Made by a program: the position numbers and the translations under genes
In this document: one piece after another, positions 9,262 through 17,658 of the stretch
Numbering within the stretch: position 1 is the first letter of the stretch
Layout of the letters: each line of letters starts with the position of its first letter
Notes under the pieces: model-generated
Seen by the model: only the letters and a program-made list of their open reading frames with translations
The model's database searches: none
Told to the model about the DNA's origin: nothing
NCBI GenBank assembly: GCA_964645775.1
Contig: CAZYBU010000006.1
Coordinates: 1-64,000, forward strand
DNA length: 64,000 bases
Direction of reading: 5' to 3'
Source of the DNA: CAZYBU01 sp964645775
Lineage (GTDB): Bacteria > Spirochaetota > UBA4802 > UBA5550

Positions 9262-9906
9262 ATGAATACCCCGGAAACGGAACTCATCGAACTTCCCCTG
9301 GAGGAGAAGATCAACTCTCTGATCCACGGGTTTGGATTTCTCCTGAGTGTGGCCGCCCTGGTAATCCTGGTGGTCTTCGCCTCCCTCTACGGAACGGTCT
9401 GGCATGTCGCAAGCTTCTCCCTCTTCGGGGCGGCACTCGTCTGTCTTTACCTCGCCTCGAGCCTCTATCACGCCCTGAGGCGTGAGAAGTTAAAGCGGTT
9501 CTTTCTCTACATGGACCACGCGGCTATCTACCTGCTCATAGCCGGGACCTACACACCCTTCACCCTTGTTGGCATCCGGCACCAGTGGGGCTGGCTCATC
9601 TTCGGGATCGTCTGGGGACTGGCCGTTACAGGCATTATAATAACCCTTTTCTTCTTCGATCGCTTCGAGAGGCTCTCCCTGATACTCTACCTTCTTATGG
9701 GATGGCTGGTAGCCTTCTCCTACCGGCCCTTCCTGGACAACCTGGATAGCTGGACCCTCCTCCTGGTGATTCTGGGAGGCATCAGCTATACCGTGGGCGT
9801 GGCCTTTTACCTGTGGAGACGTCTGCCATTCAGCCACGCCCTGTGGCATCTCTTTGTCATAGGCGGCAGTACCTGGCATTTCTTCGCTGTTCTCTCTCTT
9901 TTATGA
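9262..9906 (+). CDS. hemolysin III / PAQR-family membrane protein
   Basis: A 214-residue integral membrane protein with about seven hydrophobic segments. It carries hallmark positions of the HlyIII/PAQR family: an N-terminal NSLIHGFGF segment, SSLYHAL after the second membrane span, MDHAAIYLLIAGTYTPF, and a C-terminal FSHALWHLFVIGGS. The conserved Ser, His and Asp residues are the metal ligands in PAQR receptors. Bacterial members are annotated as haemolysins but are more often linked to membrane homeostasis. The stop abuts the convergent CoA-transferase stop. Confidence 0.9.
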   Translation: MNTPETELIELPLEEKINSLIHGFGFLLSVAALVILVVFASLYGTVWHVASFSLFGAALVCLYLASSLYHALRREKLKRFFLYMDHAAIYLLIAGTYTPFTLVGIRHQWGWLIFGIVWGLAVTGIIITLFFFDRFERLSLILYLLMGWLVAFSYRPFLDNLDSWTLLLVILGGISYTVGVAFYLWRRLPFSHALWHLFVIGGSTWHFFAVLSLL

Positions 9907-11301
9907 TCAGCGTCTGTTGGATCTCCGCCAGATCTTCTGCTTCTCTGCCTCTTTGATAAGGTCCTCCCGGAAATCGGGGTGGGCCAGGTTGATCAGCTTC
10001 TCGGCCCTCATCCAGGTGGGAGAGGCTGTCATTCTCTCCGCCCCGTACTCTGTTACGATGTAGTCTACCATCTGTCTCGGTATGGTGATGATGGCGCCTG
10101 GATCGAAGGATGGGACGATGCTCGAATGGAGGTTCCCTTCCCTGTCGGTGTGGGTCGCTTCAAGACAGATGAAGCTCTTGCCTCCCCTTGACCACTGGGA
10201 ACCGAGGACGAAATCGAGCATGCCTCCGTTGCCGGATACCTGTCCGGTGACACCGTTTTTCACGATGCTTTCGGCGTTTACCTGGGAGAAGAGGTCTATC
10301 TGTAAAGCGTTGTTGATGCTCACGAAGTTGTCAAGAAGGGCGATCCTCTTCGGGTCGTTTATGTAGTCCACGGGATAGGAGGCCACCCGCGGGTTCTCGT
10401 GCATGAAGTCGTAGAGGCGCCTGCTCCCGATGGCGAAGGTATAGGCGGTTCTGCGTTTGTCGATCTCTTTGCGTGAGCCGTCCATGCGTCCGGATTCTAT
10501 CATCTCCACGTAGGCGTCCACCAGCATCTCTGTGTGGCCGCCCAGGTGTTTCAGGTCCGATTCAGCGATCATTTTGCCCACGGCGTTGGGAGTTCCTCCT
10601 ATACCGAGCTGGACACACGACCCGTCATGGATAAAGGGCATGAGATGATCGGCGATTTTCTTTTCAGCCTCCGTCGGTTCCGGTATGGGAGCGTCGTAGA
10701 GGGGCCGTGGCCTGTCCGATTCAACGATGTAATCGACCTGTGATATGTGGACCGATTCCTCCGCTCCTCCCAGGCAGCGGGGCTGGTCAGGGTTAACTTC
10801 GATTATGACCAGGTCTGCCGCGTCCATCTTGGCCAGGGTCTCGGAGTTCTGGGGGCCCAGATTGAAACAGCCGTGGGAGTCCATGGCCCCGGTCTGGCAC
10901 ATCGTGATCCATTTAACGCCTTCAGGGTTCTCCCTGTAATTGAAGGAGCGGTATTCCCGGGTGATGTCCATCTCCCGGAAATAGTAAGGGGCCCGCTGAA
11001 ACAGGATGGGGGAGTAGTAGCTGGTGGAGTGCAGCTGCATCATCCGGGTCAGCCTGCTCCAGTGCCAGTCCATGTAGATAAAGCTATCCGGATGCTTTGA
11101 AACTTCCGGAAGGGGCGGAACGGTTACGGCCGTGTAGATACTTACGTTCTTCAGTTCTTCCGCCCGGGCGGCCAGGGCCTCATCCAGCACGATCGGCTTA
11201 CCGTTGAAGAAACCGTAATCAACGATATCTCCTGATTGTACATCCTGCACCGCCTTTTCCGGTGTTCTCTTTTTCTTCTTGTAGATACTCTTGTAGTTCA
11301 T
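9907..11301 (-). CDS. acetyl-CoA hydrolase/transferase family CoA-transferase
   Basis: A 464-residue family I CoA-transferase. It resembles the butyryl-CoA/4-hydroxybutyrate:acetate CoA-transferases that move CoA between acids during fermentation. Supporting motifs: GIGGTPNAVG (233-242), the likely catalytic glutamate E258 in HTEM, and the C-terminal GQVSGNGGMLDFVLGS glycine-rich loop. GGGGAGG gives a strong ribosome-binding site ahead of the ATG. The exact acyl donor and acceptor cannot be read from sequence. It points to anaerobic acid metabolism. The upstream gap to guaB carries a diverged copy of the dispersed repeat. Confidence 0.88.
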   Translation of the reverse strand: MNYKSIYKKKKRTPEKAVQDVQSGDIVDYGFFNGKPIVLDEALAARAEELKNVSIYTAVTVPPLPEVSKHPDSFIYMDWHWSRLTRMMQLHSTSYYSPILFQRAPYYFREMDITREYRSFNYRENPEGVKWITMCQTGAMDSHGCFNLGPQNSETLAKMDAADLVIIEVNPDQPRCLGGAEESVHISQVDYIVESDRPRPLYDAPIPEPTEAEKKIADHLMPFIHDGSCVQLGIGGTPNAVGKMIAESDLKHLGGHTEMLVDAYVEMIESGRMDGSRKEIDKRRTAYTFAIGSRRLYDFMHENPRVASYPVDYINDPKRIALLDNFVSINNALQIDLFSQVNAESIVKNGVTGQVSGNGGMLDFVLGSQWSRGGKSFICLEATHTDREGNLHSSIVPSFDPGAIITIPRQMVDYIVTEYGAERMTASPTWMRAEKLINLAHPDFREDLIKEAEKQKIWRRSNRR

Positions 11302-11346
11302 CTTTCATCCTCCCCAGACCTGTGCGCTAACGGTGTTTATATAATT

Positions 11347-11456
11347 TCAGCAATTATTTCTTTAAGATGTTTTTATGTGCGAACAAATCCCGTCGCAGAA
11401 AGTGCCGGGAATATTGAAATTTCTTATGGCGAATAAAGTTAAGGAATTATTACTGA
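11347..11456 (+). repeat. diverged copy of the dispersed repeat family
   Basis: Aligns by eye with the tandem repeat at 39885-40139: the left end CAGCAATTATTTCTTTAAG then ATGTTTTTAT, a central GC inverted repeat, and the right part ATGGCGAATAAAGTTAAGGA corresponding to ACGGCAAATAAAGTCAATGG. It sits in the gap between the divergent CoA-transferase and guaB genes. Confidence 0.55.
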
Positions 11457-11539
11457 TATAATTTTAAATGTACGTTGGAAGGTCAAATGAATATCTGCTT
11501 TTCATCATTATTGTATAAAAATTGATGAAAATCTATTGC

Positions 11540-11565
11540 TTGACATCCCGTGACCCTGGCATAAT
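11540..11565 (+). promoter_or_regulatory. possible guaB promoter with short spacer
   Basis: A perfect TTGACA (11540-11545) and CATAAT (11560-11565) are separated by only 14 bases, shorter than the usual 16-18. The start codon of guaB lies 35 bases downstream. Plausible but not certain because of the spacing. Confidence 0.35.
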
Positions 11566-11599
11566 CCGGTCCACAATCTTTACGCCTTAGAGGTATGCT

Positions 11600-13096
11600 A
11601 TGAAGAACCGCGACGGTCATTCCGCGGATGAAATCTTCACCAAAAAGACAGGCTGGGCCTATAACGACTTTATCATTCTGCCCGGGTATATCGATTTCGC
11701 CCCGGAAGAAGTGACACTGGAAACGAAACTCTCCAGGAACATTCGGATCAAAAGCCCCCTGGTATCCAGTCCCATGGATACCGTTACCGAAGCGAAGATG
11801 GCCATCGGTATGGCCCTCATGGGCGGTATCGGTATTATTCATTACAACAACAGTATCGATAAACAGGCCGGCGAGGTAGCCAAGGTCAAACGGTATGAGA
11901 ACGGTTTTATCAATGATCCGAAGGTGCTCTCTCCGGATCATACGATAGGGGACATCGATCGTATCAAGGAACTCTACGGTTTTTCCGGGATACCGATCAC
12001 GGAAAACGGGGACCTTAATTCCAGGCTACTCGGTATCGTGACGAACCGGGACATCGACTTTGAAACTGACAGGGACCGTAAGCTCCGGGATGTTATGACC
12101 ACGGATCTTTTAACGGCTCCGCAGGGAATCGACCTTCTCGGAGCGAACCGCATACTGAAGGCCTCCAAAAAGGGGAAGCTCCCCATCGTGGACAAAGAGG
12201 GGAAACTGGTGGCCCTCATGAGCCGCAACGACCTTTTGAAAAACAGGGAGTTTCCCAACTCATCAAAGGATGATCAAAAACAGTTACTGGTGGGCGCGGC
12301 TATCTCCACCCGGGAAGAGTCCAGGGAACGTCTCGATGCCCTGGTGGAATCGGGCATCAATCTGGTTGTCATAGATTCGGCCCAGGGTAATTCCATCTAT
12401 CAGATCGAGATGATACGGTACATCAAGAAGAAATATCCGAAGCTTGATGTTATAGGCGGTAACGTGGTTACCCGGGAACAGTGTGAGAGACTCATTAAGG
12501 CCGGGGTGGACGGCCTGAGGATCGGAATGGGACCCGGTTCCATCTGTACGACCCAGACAACCATGTCCGTGGGACGACCCCAGGCCACGGCCGTGTACCG
12601 GACCGCGGCCACGGCCCGCAGGTATAATGTGCCAGTCATGGCTGACGGAGGGATAGCCACCATCGGCCATATATCCAAGGCCCTCTCCCTGGGCGCATCC
12701 ACTGTCATGATGGGTTCCATGTTCGCCGGCACGGCCGAGGCGCCGGGGGAATACTTCTATGAAAACGGTATACGGCTTAAGAAGTACCGGGGGATGGCAT
12801 CCTCTGAGGCGATGGAAGCGGGCGGCTCAAAGCGGTACTTCGCGGAAGATGCCCAGATCAAGGTGGCACAGGGCGTCTCAGGCGCCGTGGTGGACAAGGG
12901 CTCCCTCTTCGATTACCTTCCCTATCTTCTCCAGGGACTCAGACATTCCCTCCAGGACATGGGGACCCCTTCTGTAACTCGTCTTCACGAGGCGCTTTAT
13001 GACGGCTCCCTCCGCTTTGAGCTGAGGTCAACCATGGCCCAGAGGGAAGGCCATGTTCACGATATGCATTCTTACACCGAGCCGAAGTACATGTAA
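11600..13096 (+). CDS. guaB: inosine-5'-monophosphate dehydrogenase
   Basis: A 498-residue enzyme that oxidises IMP to XMP with NAD, the committed step of guanine nucleotide synthesis. The catalytic loop GPGSICTT holds the nucleophilic Cys near residue 316. Two CBS domains are inserted at about 105-220, the normal IMPDH layout. The mobile flap region (KKYRGMASSEAMEAG) and the following active-site segment are present. AGAGGT lies 7 bases before the ATG. The nitroreductase gene starts 2 bases after its stop. Confidence 0.97.
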   Translation: MKNRDGHSADEIFTKKTGWAYNDFIILPGYIDFAPEEVTLETKLSRNIRIKSPLVSSPMDTVTEAKMAIGMALMGGIGIIHYNNSIDKQAGEVAKVKRYENGFINDPKVLSPDHTIGDIDRIKELYGFSGIPITENGDLNSRLLGIVTNRDIDFETDRDRKLRDVMTTDLLTAPQGIDLLGANRILKASKKGKLPIVDKEGKLVALMSRNDLLKNREFPNSSKDDQKQLLVGAAISTREESRERLDALVESGINLVVIDSAQGNSIYQIEMIRYIKKKYPKLDVIGGNVVTREQCERLIKAGVDGLRIGMGPGSICTTQTTMSVGRPQATAVYRTAATARRYNVPVMADGGIATIGHISKALSLGASTVMMGSMFAGTAEAPGEYFYENGIRLKKYRGMASSEAMEAGGSKRYFAEDAQIKVAQGVSGAVVDKGSLFDYLPYLLQGLRHSLQDMGTPSVTRLHEALYDGSLRFELRSTMAQREGHVHDMHSYTEPKYM

Positions 13097-13098
13097 TC

Positions 13099-13701
13099 AT
13101 GAAGGGAATTCTCCGAGAACTTGTTGAAACAAGCAGAAGCTACCGTCGCTTTCATGAAGATAAACCTGTTGATGAGGCGACGCTGAGAGAACTGGTCGAT
13201 CTGGCCAGGATATCTCCGTCTTCGGCCAACCGCCAGCCGCTTAAGTATATCCTTTCCTGTTGGCCTGGACTGAATGAAAAAATATTTCCCTGTCTCGCAT
13301 GGGCGGGGTATCTTAAGGACTGGGATGGACCGTCGGAGGGAGAGAGACCTTCGGCCTATATAATAATCCTTATTGATACTGAAATAAATGTGGGAGCGAC
13401 TTGGGATGCCGGCATCGCCTCACAGAGCATACTCCTGGGAGCTGTTGAAAAGGGACTGGGAGGATGTATCGTCGCCTCGATTCAGAAGGAATGGTTGATG
13501 GATGCGCTCAACCTTCCAAAGAGATACCTGCCGACGCTTGTTATTGCATTGGGTGAACCGGCCGAGAAAGTCGTTCTGGAAGAGACGGGGAAGGATGGGG
13601 ATATCCGTTACTGGAGGGACGGTGACTCGGTTCACCATGTTCCCAAGCGTCCCCTGGATGAGATTATCATTGAACTGGAAAAGGACCTTGACGGATCTTG
13701 A
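13099..13701 (+). CDS. nitroreductase-family flavoprotein
   Basis: A 200-residue FMN-dependent oxidoreductase of the nitroreductase fold. Seen: SRSYRRFHEDKPV (12-24) and ISPSSANRQPLKY (38-50), the typical FMN phosphate-binding start of the family, plus a glycine-rich LGGCIVASI segment mid-protein. It follows guaB by 2 bases and is cotranscribed with it and probably with tadA. The physiological substrate cannot be inferred. Confidence 0.85.
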   Translation: MKGILRELVETSRSYRRFHEDKPVDEATLRELVDLARISPSSANRQPLKYILSCWPGLNEKIFPCLAWAGYLKDWDGPSEGERPSAYIIILIDTEINVGATWDAGIASQSILLGAVEKGLGGCIVASIQKEWLMDALNLPKRYLPTLVIALGEPAEKVVLEETGKDGDIRYWRDGDSVHHVPKRPLDEIIIELEKDLDGS

Positions 13702-14152
13702 AGCCATGGGACTGGCTCTGGACGAGGCGAAAAGAGCGGGGGCCGAGAATGAAGTCCCGGTGGGCGCTGTAATCGTTCGGGATGGCAGCATTTTGGCCCG
13801 GAAGGGTAACCGCACGAGACGGTCAGGCATGCCGACCCGGCACGCTGAGATAGAAGCCATAGAGGAAGCGGCCCGGCTCCTGAAAAATGAACGGTTGACC
13901 GGATGCGTTCTCTATGTTACCAAGGAGCCCTGTGCCATGTGTGCCGGAGCTATCGTCCATTCCCGTCTTGAGAAGGTAATCATAGGGGCCAGGGACAACA
14001 GGTACGGCGCATGCGGGACAGTTTTGTCGGTCTGCGGAAACCGTGAGCTGAACCATGTTCCCGAAATCCATTTCGGACCCGGGGAGGAAGAATCCTCCCG
14101 GATGCTGAAGGAGTTTTTTATGACCAGGCGTCAACAATCCAGCGAGGTGTAA
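13688..14152 (+). CDS. tadA: tRNA-specific adenosine deaminase TadA
   Basis: A zinc deaminase that converts adenosine to inosine at the wobble position of tRNA-Arg. Zinc and proton-shuttle residues are visible: HAE at 52-54 and PCAMC at 81-85, with the cytidine-deaminase-like layout. The start is uncertain: TTG at 13688 gives 154 residues with the usual DxxxMxLAL N-terminus, ATG at 13706 gives 148. Longer frames upstream are simply open sequence inside the nitroreductase gene. Either start places tadA overlapping or abutting the nitroreductase stop, so translation is likely coupled. Confidence 0.92.
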   Translation: MTDLEAMGLALDEAKRAGAENEVPVGAVIVRDGSILARKGNRTRRSGMPTRHAEIEAIEEAARLLKNERLTGCVLYVTKEPCAMCAGAIVHSRLEKVIIGARDNRYGACGTVLSVCGNRELNHVPEIHFGPGEEESSRMLKEFFMTRRQQSSEV

Positions 14153-14157
14153 TCGAT

Positions 14158-14541
14158 ATGGCTGTGGCATCCCTTGTACTCGGAATTCTATCCATCATAC
14201 TTTCCTTTACCGGTTTCGGGTTTCTTTTCGGTATCATAGGCCTTATACTGGCAATTCTCGCCCGAAGGCAGTTGAATGCCGAGAACCGGGGACTTGCCAC
14301 AGGCGGACTGGTAACTTCTCTCGTGGGAATGTTTCTTCCCCTGATCCTTGTTTTTACGTGCCTGGCCGGGGCGACCGGGGCGAGTTTCTGCGCTCATAAG
14401 GCCCTGGAGCAGATGGATATCCGAAATATCCCCGGCGCGCCCACGGACCAGGATTTTAAGAAGCAGATGGAGGAAGCCATGCGCCGGGGAGAGCAGGGCA
14501 TGATCAGGGATGATGACCGGGATAAAAAGGAAGGGCCCTGA
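14158..14541 (+). CDS. DUF4190-like small membrane protein
   Basis: A 127-residue protein with two hydrophobic spans (about 1-40 and 47-75). The first contains the VLGILSIILS...FGIIGLILAILA pattern seen in DUF4190 proteins. The C-terminal 50 residues are charged and probably cytoplasmic. GAGGTG inside the end of tadA serves as ribosome-binding site. It is likely the last gene of the guaB cluster. Function unknown. Confidence 0.7.
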   Translation: MAVASLVLGILSIILSFTGFGFLFGIIGLILAILARRQLNAENRGLATGGLVTSLVGMFLPLILVFTCLAGATGASFCAHKALEQMDIRNIPGAPTDQDFKKQMEEAMRRGEQGMIRDDDRDKKEGP

Positions 14542-14611
14542 AAGGCAAAGTGATTGACGGGGATACCTCTTTTCTGCTAATGTGACATAATCCTTTCAGT
14601 GCAGGGAAACC

Positions 14612-15628
14612 ATGTCCAAAGTCACACTCCTGACATATGACAGGAGCCAGGCAGAAGGTCTTGAGAAGGCAGGGCATACCGTTCTTCCTGTTATCCTTCC
14701 CCTCTCCGAGGAAAAGATCAAGGCCCTTTCAGCCATGCGTTCCGATGTTCTCCTCGTGCAATGCCTTGAAGAGGAAGGTCTGGGCCTGTCAGGATACCTC
14801 GACCGTCTCCCGGATTCCTCCCGCACCCTCTTCTTCGGTCCTCCTCTCTCTCTCCGCAATTGCTCTCTTCTCATGGAGAGAGGGTATCCTGAATACCTGG
14901 ATTACATGGATATCCGCAGGATACATGCTTACCTGAAAATGACTGTCTCGTCCGGGCAGTCCGAGAATCGGCCTGTTATTGTCTTCGACTCGGATGCAAG
15001 GTCCCGCTCCATCATCTCCGGTATCTGCCGGGTGCTCGATTACGGTACCTGCTTTCCCGAAAGTCAGGACGATTTCGTGGAGATGATCAACCGTCGTGAG
15101 ACACAGATCGCCCTTTTTAATCTTGAGAACAGCGAACTTGACCTGCGAAGGATGGTAATGGAGACCTTCAGGGGAAACCGGGTCTGCCATCTTCCCATGG
15201 TGGCATACAGGAGAATGGAAGAGGGGCTATTCATTCATGACCTGACGGGGGGATTGAATCGGCTGACAAAGGTCATTCTGACCCCGGAGGAACTCTATGG
15301 CTTTCTTGTCGATTTTCTGTTCCGCGCCCGCTATTATCCTCTTGTAAACCGGCTGATTAAAAACAGCCGGATGGACGAGACCTTCACGGGAGAGATGGAA
15401 AATCTTTCAACGTATTACTTTACCAACGAGGAGCAGGTCTTTCATCTTTCCCACCTGGCGAACCCGGAGTCCGTGGAAATCCTGCTGCGGACGACCCGGC
15501 AGATACGGGAAATGCTTATACGGGTGGAAAGTCTGAGATGGCTCCGCCCGGAGGAGAATGGTGAAACTCCTTCTATCGGCGGACTTTATGAGAAAGGGAC
15601 TGATCACCTTTTTTCATCTCAATTATGA
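14612..15628 (+). CDS. cytoplasmic protein of unknown function, receiver-like fold possible
   Basis: A 338-residue soluble protein. The first 100 residues and a second stretch near 115-210 (PVIVFDSDARSRSIISGICRV...) alternate strands and helices in the way of pseudo-receiver domains, but the phospho-acceptor pattern is not convincing. No signal peptide. TTGACG lies 50-60 bases upstream, with a possible TAATGT -10. Its last 56 bases overlap the convergent cytochrome gene. I do not recognise the family. Confidence 0.65.
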   Translation: MSKVTLLTYDRSQAEGLEKAGHTVLPVILPLSEEKIKALSAMRSDVLLVQCLEEEGLGLSGYLDRLPDSSRTLFFGPPLSLRNCSLLMERGYPEYLDYMDIRRIHAYLKMTVSSGQSENRPVIVFDSDARSRSIISGICRVLDYGTCFPESQDDFVEMINRRETQIALFNLENSELDLRRMVMETFRGNRVCHLPMVAYRRMEEGLFIHDLTGGLNRLTKVILTPEELYGFLVDFLFRARYYPLVNRLIKNSRMDETFTGEMENLSTYYFTNEEQVFHLSHLANPESVEILLRTTRQIREMLIRVESLRWLRPEENGETPSIGGLYEKGTDHLFSSQL

Positions 15629-16190
15629 CCTGAAGGGAAATACTCTGCCTGCGGATCTCTTTAACGGTGTCAGGATAGCATAACCGTTCCTTGTTGTGGC
15701 AATGCCTGCAAAGTTTTTCTCTGTTCTTGATATGGTCGATACCCAGGATCGGGTACATGCCCCGGGAAATGGCTCGCTGATAAGCCGCCTCCCGGTTCAT
15801 GAAGTCAACATGAATTTCTGTTTCGATGTATCCTTCGGCCGGGCCATGGCAGGATTCGCATCCCACGCCTTCTCCTATAAGTGATTCGACGCGGCCGCCG
15901 CCTGTATTGTGGCATTTCAGACATGACCTGTCTGCGGAGGGTTCCTCTATGCCATGTTTTTTAGCGATTTCAAAGGCCTTCTCTGTCTTCAACCTGCGAT
16001 AGGCCCGGGAATGGGGTGAACTCTGCCACACGGCGAACTGGTTTCCCAGGGCCTCCTGGCCGTGACAGGGCCGACATTTCTCCATACCGACATAGGGATA
16101 GGTTTTTCTGGATTCGACATCAAAAGGTAGAAGTACCAGAACAATGGTTCCGGTCAGGATTGCCACAGGTATATATTTAAGCAGAGTCAT
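15573..16190 (-). CDS. membrane-anchored tetrahaem c-type cytochrome
   Basis: About 205 residues. An N-terminal hydrophobic segment (about 7-24) acts as signal or membrane anchor, followed by four CxxCH haem-attachment motifs: CRPCH, CLKCH, CESCH and CRHCH. The arrangement resembles the cytochrome c-554-like family. It would be exported and carry electrons at the periplasmic side of the membrane. I use the ATG at 16190; a TTG two codons earlier (16196) is possible. Its 3' end overlaps the convergent unknown gene by 56 bases, which is unusual. Confidence 0.88.
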   Translation of the reverse strand: MTLLKYIPVAILTGTIVLVLLPFDVESRKTYPYVGMEKCRPCHGQEALGNQFAVWQSSPHSRAYRRLKTEKAFEIAKKHGIEEPSADRSCLKCHNTGGGRVESLIGEGVGCESCHGPAEGYIETEIHVDFMNREAAYQRAISRGMYPILGIDHIKNREKLCRHCHNKERLCYPDTVKEIRRQSISLQVIIEMKKGDQSLSHKVRR

Positions 16191-16203
16191 GATCAAATTC
16201 AGC

Positions 16204-16230
16204 TTGACATCGCAGATGCACTATTATAAT
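16204..16230 (+). promoter_or_regulatory. possible promoter upstream of the 16385 gene
   Basis: Perfect TTGACA and TATAAT hexamers, but with a 15-base spacer. A second TATAAT lies at 16236-16241. The leader to the 16385 gene would be about 150 bases. Confidence 0.35.
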
Positions 16231-16384
16231 TAGAATATAATCTCGATCAGTTTCTTTTTACTTTCAAGCAGTGAATGATCCGGGAACAAGATACTATCTG
16301 CAACAACCATAATGATTTAAGTGTAAATATGTAAAGGAAAAGTTATGAAAGGGTCGGGTTTTCATTAAATGGGAGGCTACCGGA

Positions 16385-16687
16385 ATGGCTGAAGGTGGAT
16401 CAATATCTGAACTGCATGTGGGTGAATTCCTGATGGAGAACGGAATCATTAGCCGGGAACAGCTTGATGACGCTCTTGAGATGCAGAAGGACAATCCTGA
16501 TCGTCTTATCGGGGAGATCCTGGTTACCCAGGGCGCTCTTTCTAAAGAAGACCTGATCATGGCGCTTGAGATGTATATTATGGTCACGGACAGTGATATT
16601 AATCACGTAGATGAATGGCTTGATCAGGAAGAGATCGATATGATGCTAAACAAGATAGGCAGACACCCGGAATCTGAGGAAAAGTAG
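16385..16687 (+). CDS. small protein with GspE/PilB N-domain-like repeat
   Basis: A 100-residue acidic protein. The VGEFLMENGIISREQLDDAL...IGEILVTQGALSKEDLIMAL pattern repeats the motif (G-x-x-L-x-x-x-G-x-I/L-S) found in the N-terminal MshEN/T2SSE-N domains of type II secretion and pilus ATPases, which can bind cyclic di-GMP. Here the domain stands alone, with no ATPase. GGGAGG gives a strong ribosome-binding site. Ligand binding is inference. Confidence 0.6.
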   Translation: MAEGGSISELHVGEFLMENGIISREQLDDALEMQKDNPDRLIGEILVTQGALSKEDLIMALEMYIMVTDSDINHVDEWLDQEEIDMMLNKIGRHPESEEK

Positions 16688-16722
16688 TTGACATACAAGA
16701 CTGAAATTCAGGATATGCTGCT

Positions 16723-17139
16723 ATGATAGAATATGAAGATAAAATCTGTTTCGGTTGCGGTACCGACAATGAGCAGGGTCTTAAGCTGAAATTGAGCTTT
16801 GACGATGATACCAAAACCGCTTTTGGGGACTATGTAGCCCACGAACTTCAGGAAGGCCCTCCCAACATTATTCACTCTGGCATTATATCAGCCCTACTTG
16901 ATGAAACCATGGTTACGGTTAATAAGTACCTCGACACTGTCGCCCTCACGAGCGAATTGACCGTACGATACCTTCAGCCCGCATTTATAAAGGAGACCCT
17001 CCATATCAGGGGATGGTACGTTAAAAAGAATAAGCGAATAATTGAGAATCGGGCAGAGATAGAGAATGAAATGGGTAAGATCGTTGCCCGGGCCAAAGGT
17101 AAATATATTGAGGTAGATGAAATTCCCCAGCCTGAATAG
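16723..17139 (+). CDS. PaaI-type hotdog thioesterase
   Basis: A 138-residue hotdog-fold protein. CFGCG (9-13) near the N-terminus and the IIHSGIISALLDETM helix are typical of PaaI/YbgC-like acyl-CoA thioesterases, which release free acid from CoA thioesters. Substrate unknown. It lies 35 bases after the MshEN-like gene and 23 bases before tRNA-Leu. Confidence 0.8.
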   Translation: MIEYEDKICFGCGTDNEQGLKLKLSFDDDTKTAFGDYVAHELQEGPPNIIHSGIISALLDETMVTVNKYLDTVALTSELTVRYLQPAFIKETLHIRGWYVKKNKRIIENRAEIENEMGKIVARAKGKYIEVDEIPQPE

Positions 17140-17162
17140 TTTTTTTTCAAGAACATACTCCT

Positions 17163-17246
17163 GCCGAAGTGGTGGAACTGGTAGACGCAGCGGACTCAAA
17201 ATCCGCCGGGGGCAACTCCGTGAGGGTTCAAGTCCCTCCTTCGGCA
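17163..17246 (+). tRNA. tRNA-Leu, anticodon CAA
   Basis: An 84-nt class II tRNA. Acceptor arms GCCGAAG and CTTCGGC with discriminator A. The anticodon stem GCGGA/TCCGC encloses loop CTCAAAA, giving anticodon CAA at 17197-17199. A long variable arm precedes the GGTTCAAGTCC T-arm. No CCA is encoded. A terminator follows directly. Confidence 0.95.
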
Positions 17247-17251
17247 TATAA

Positions 17252-17286
17252 AAAAGAGGGTCTCCTTGTAAGGAAACCCTCTTTTA
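17252..17286 (+). terminator. rho-independent terminator of tRNA-Leu
   Basis: AAAGAGGGTCTCC and GGAAACCCTCTTT pair with one non-canonical position across a short loop; A and T runs flank it, so it could also work from the minus strand. Confidence 0.75.
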
Positions 17287-17323
17287 CTAATGAGCGATCA
17301 TACGCTCCGTGTATTCAAATAAA

Positions 17324-17384
17324 AGAACAGGGCAGTGGGGGGATTGGGGGTTGGGTGTAGGGTGATGGTGGCTGGCCCTGTTCT
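17324..17384 (-). terminator. terminator-like hairpin enclosing a G-rich/C-rich tract
   Basis: Perfect 10-bp inverted repeat AGAACAGGGC (17324-17333) and GCCCTGTTCT (17375-17384). Read on the minus strand it is followed by TTTTATTTG, like a terminator, but the loop is 41 bases. On the plus strand the loop contains four runs of three or more G with short spacers (17337-17362), a canonical G-quadruplex pattern; the minus-strand RNA would be C-rich. It would end the small-ORF unit starting at 17826. Confidence 0.5.
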
Positions 17385-17468
17385 ATTATTTTCTGTGTAA
17401 TAATCTTTTTGATCTTTTTCTGAGCATTACTCCTTAAACTGTTTGTTATCGAGATAGCTTTTCATTCC

Positions 17469-17636
17469 TTATTGTACTACGGTGCCTTTAAAAATAGACA
17501 TGATAAGCTCCGTTGCGGGAGAAAGGGATAGCTCATTTTGAATACTGACCCTTCGATCATGAAGGCGACGGTTTCCTGTTTCTTTGACGGCAGACGGATA
17601 ATAATATAGGCTGTGTTGATGGACATCTCTTCTCAT
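17469..17636 (-). CDS. possible 55-residue small ORF
   Basis: An ATG at 17636 preceded by AAGGAG with a 4-base spacer opens a 55-codon frame 22 bases downstream of the zinc-ribbon small gene, on the same strand. Composition is basic and Ser-rich with no recognised motif. Two tiny frames (12 and 13 codons, the latter after AAGGAGTA) follow before the hairpin at 17384. The case rests on the strong ribosome-binding site and operon position; coding is not proved. Confidence 0.35.
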   Translation of the reverse strand: MRRDVHQHSLYYYPSAVKETGNRRLHDRRVSIQNELSLSPATELIMSIFKGTVVQ

Positions 17637-17658
17637 GATTCTCCTTCTCTTTCTCTTG

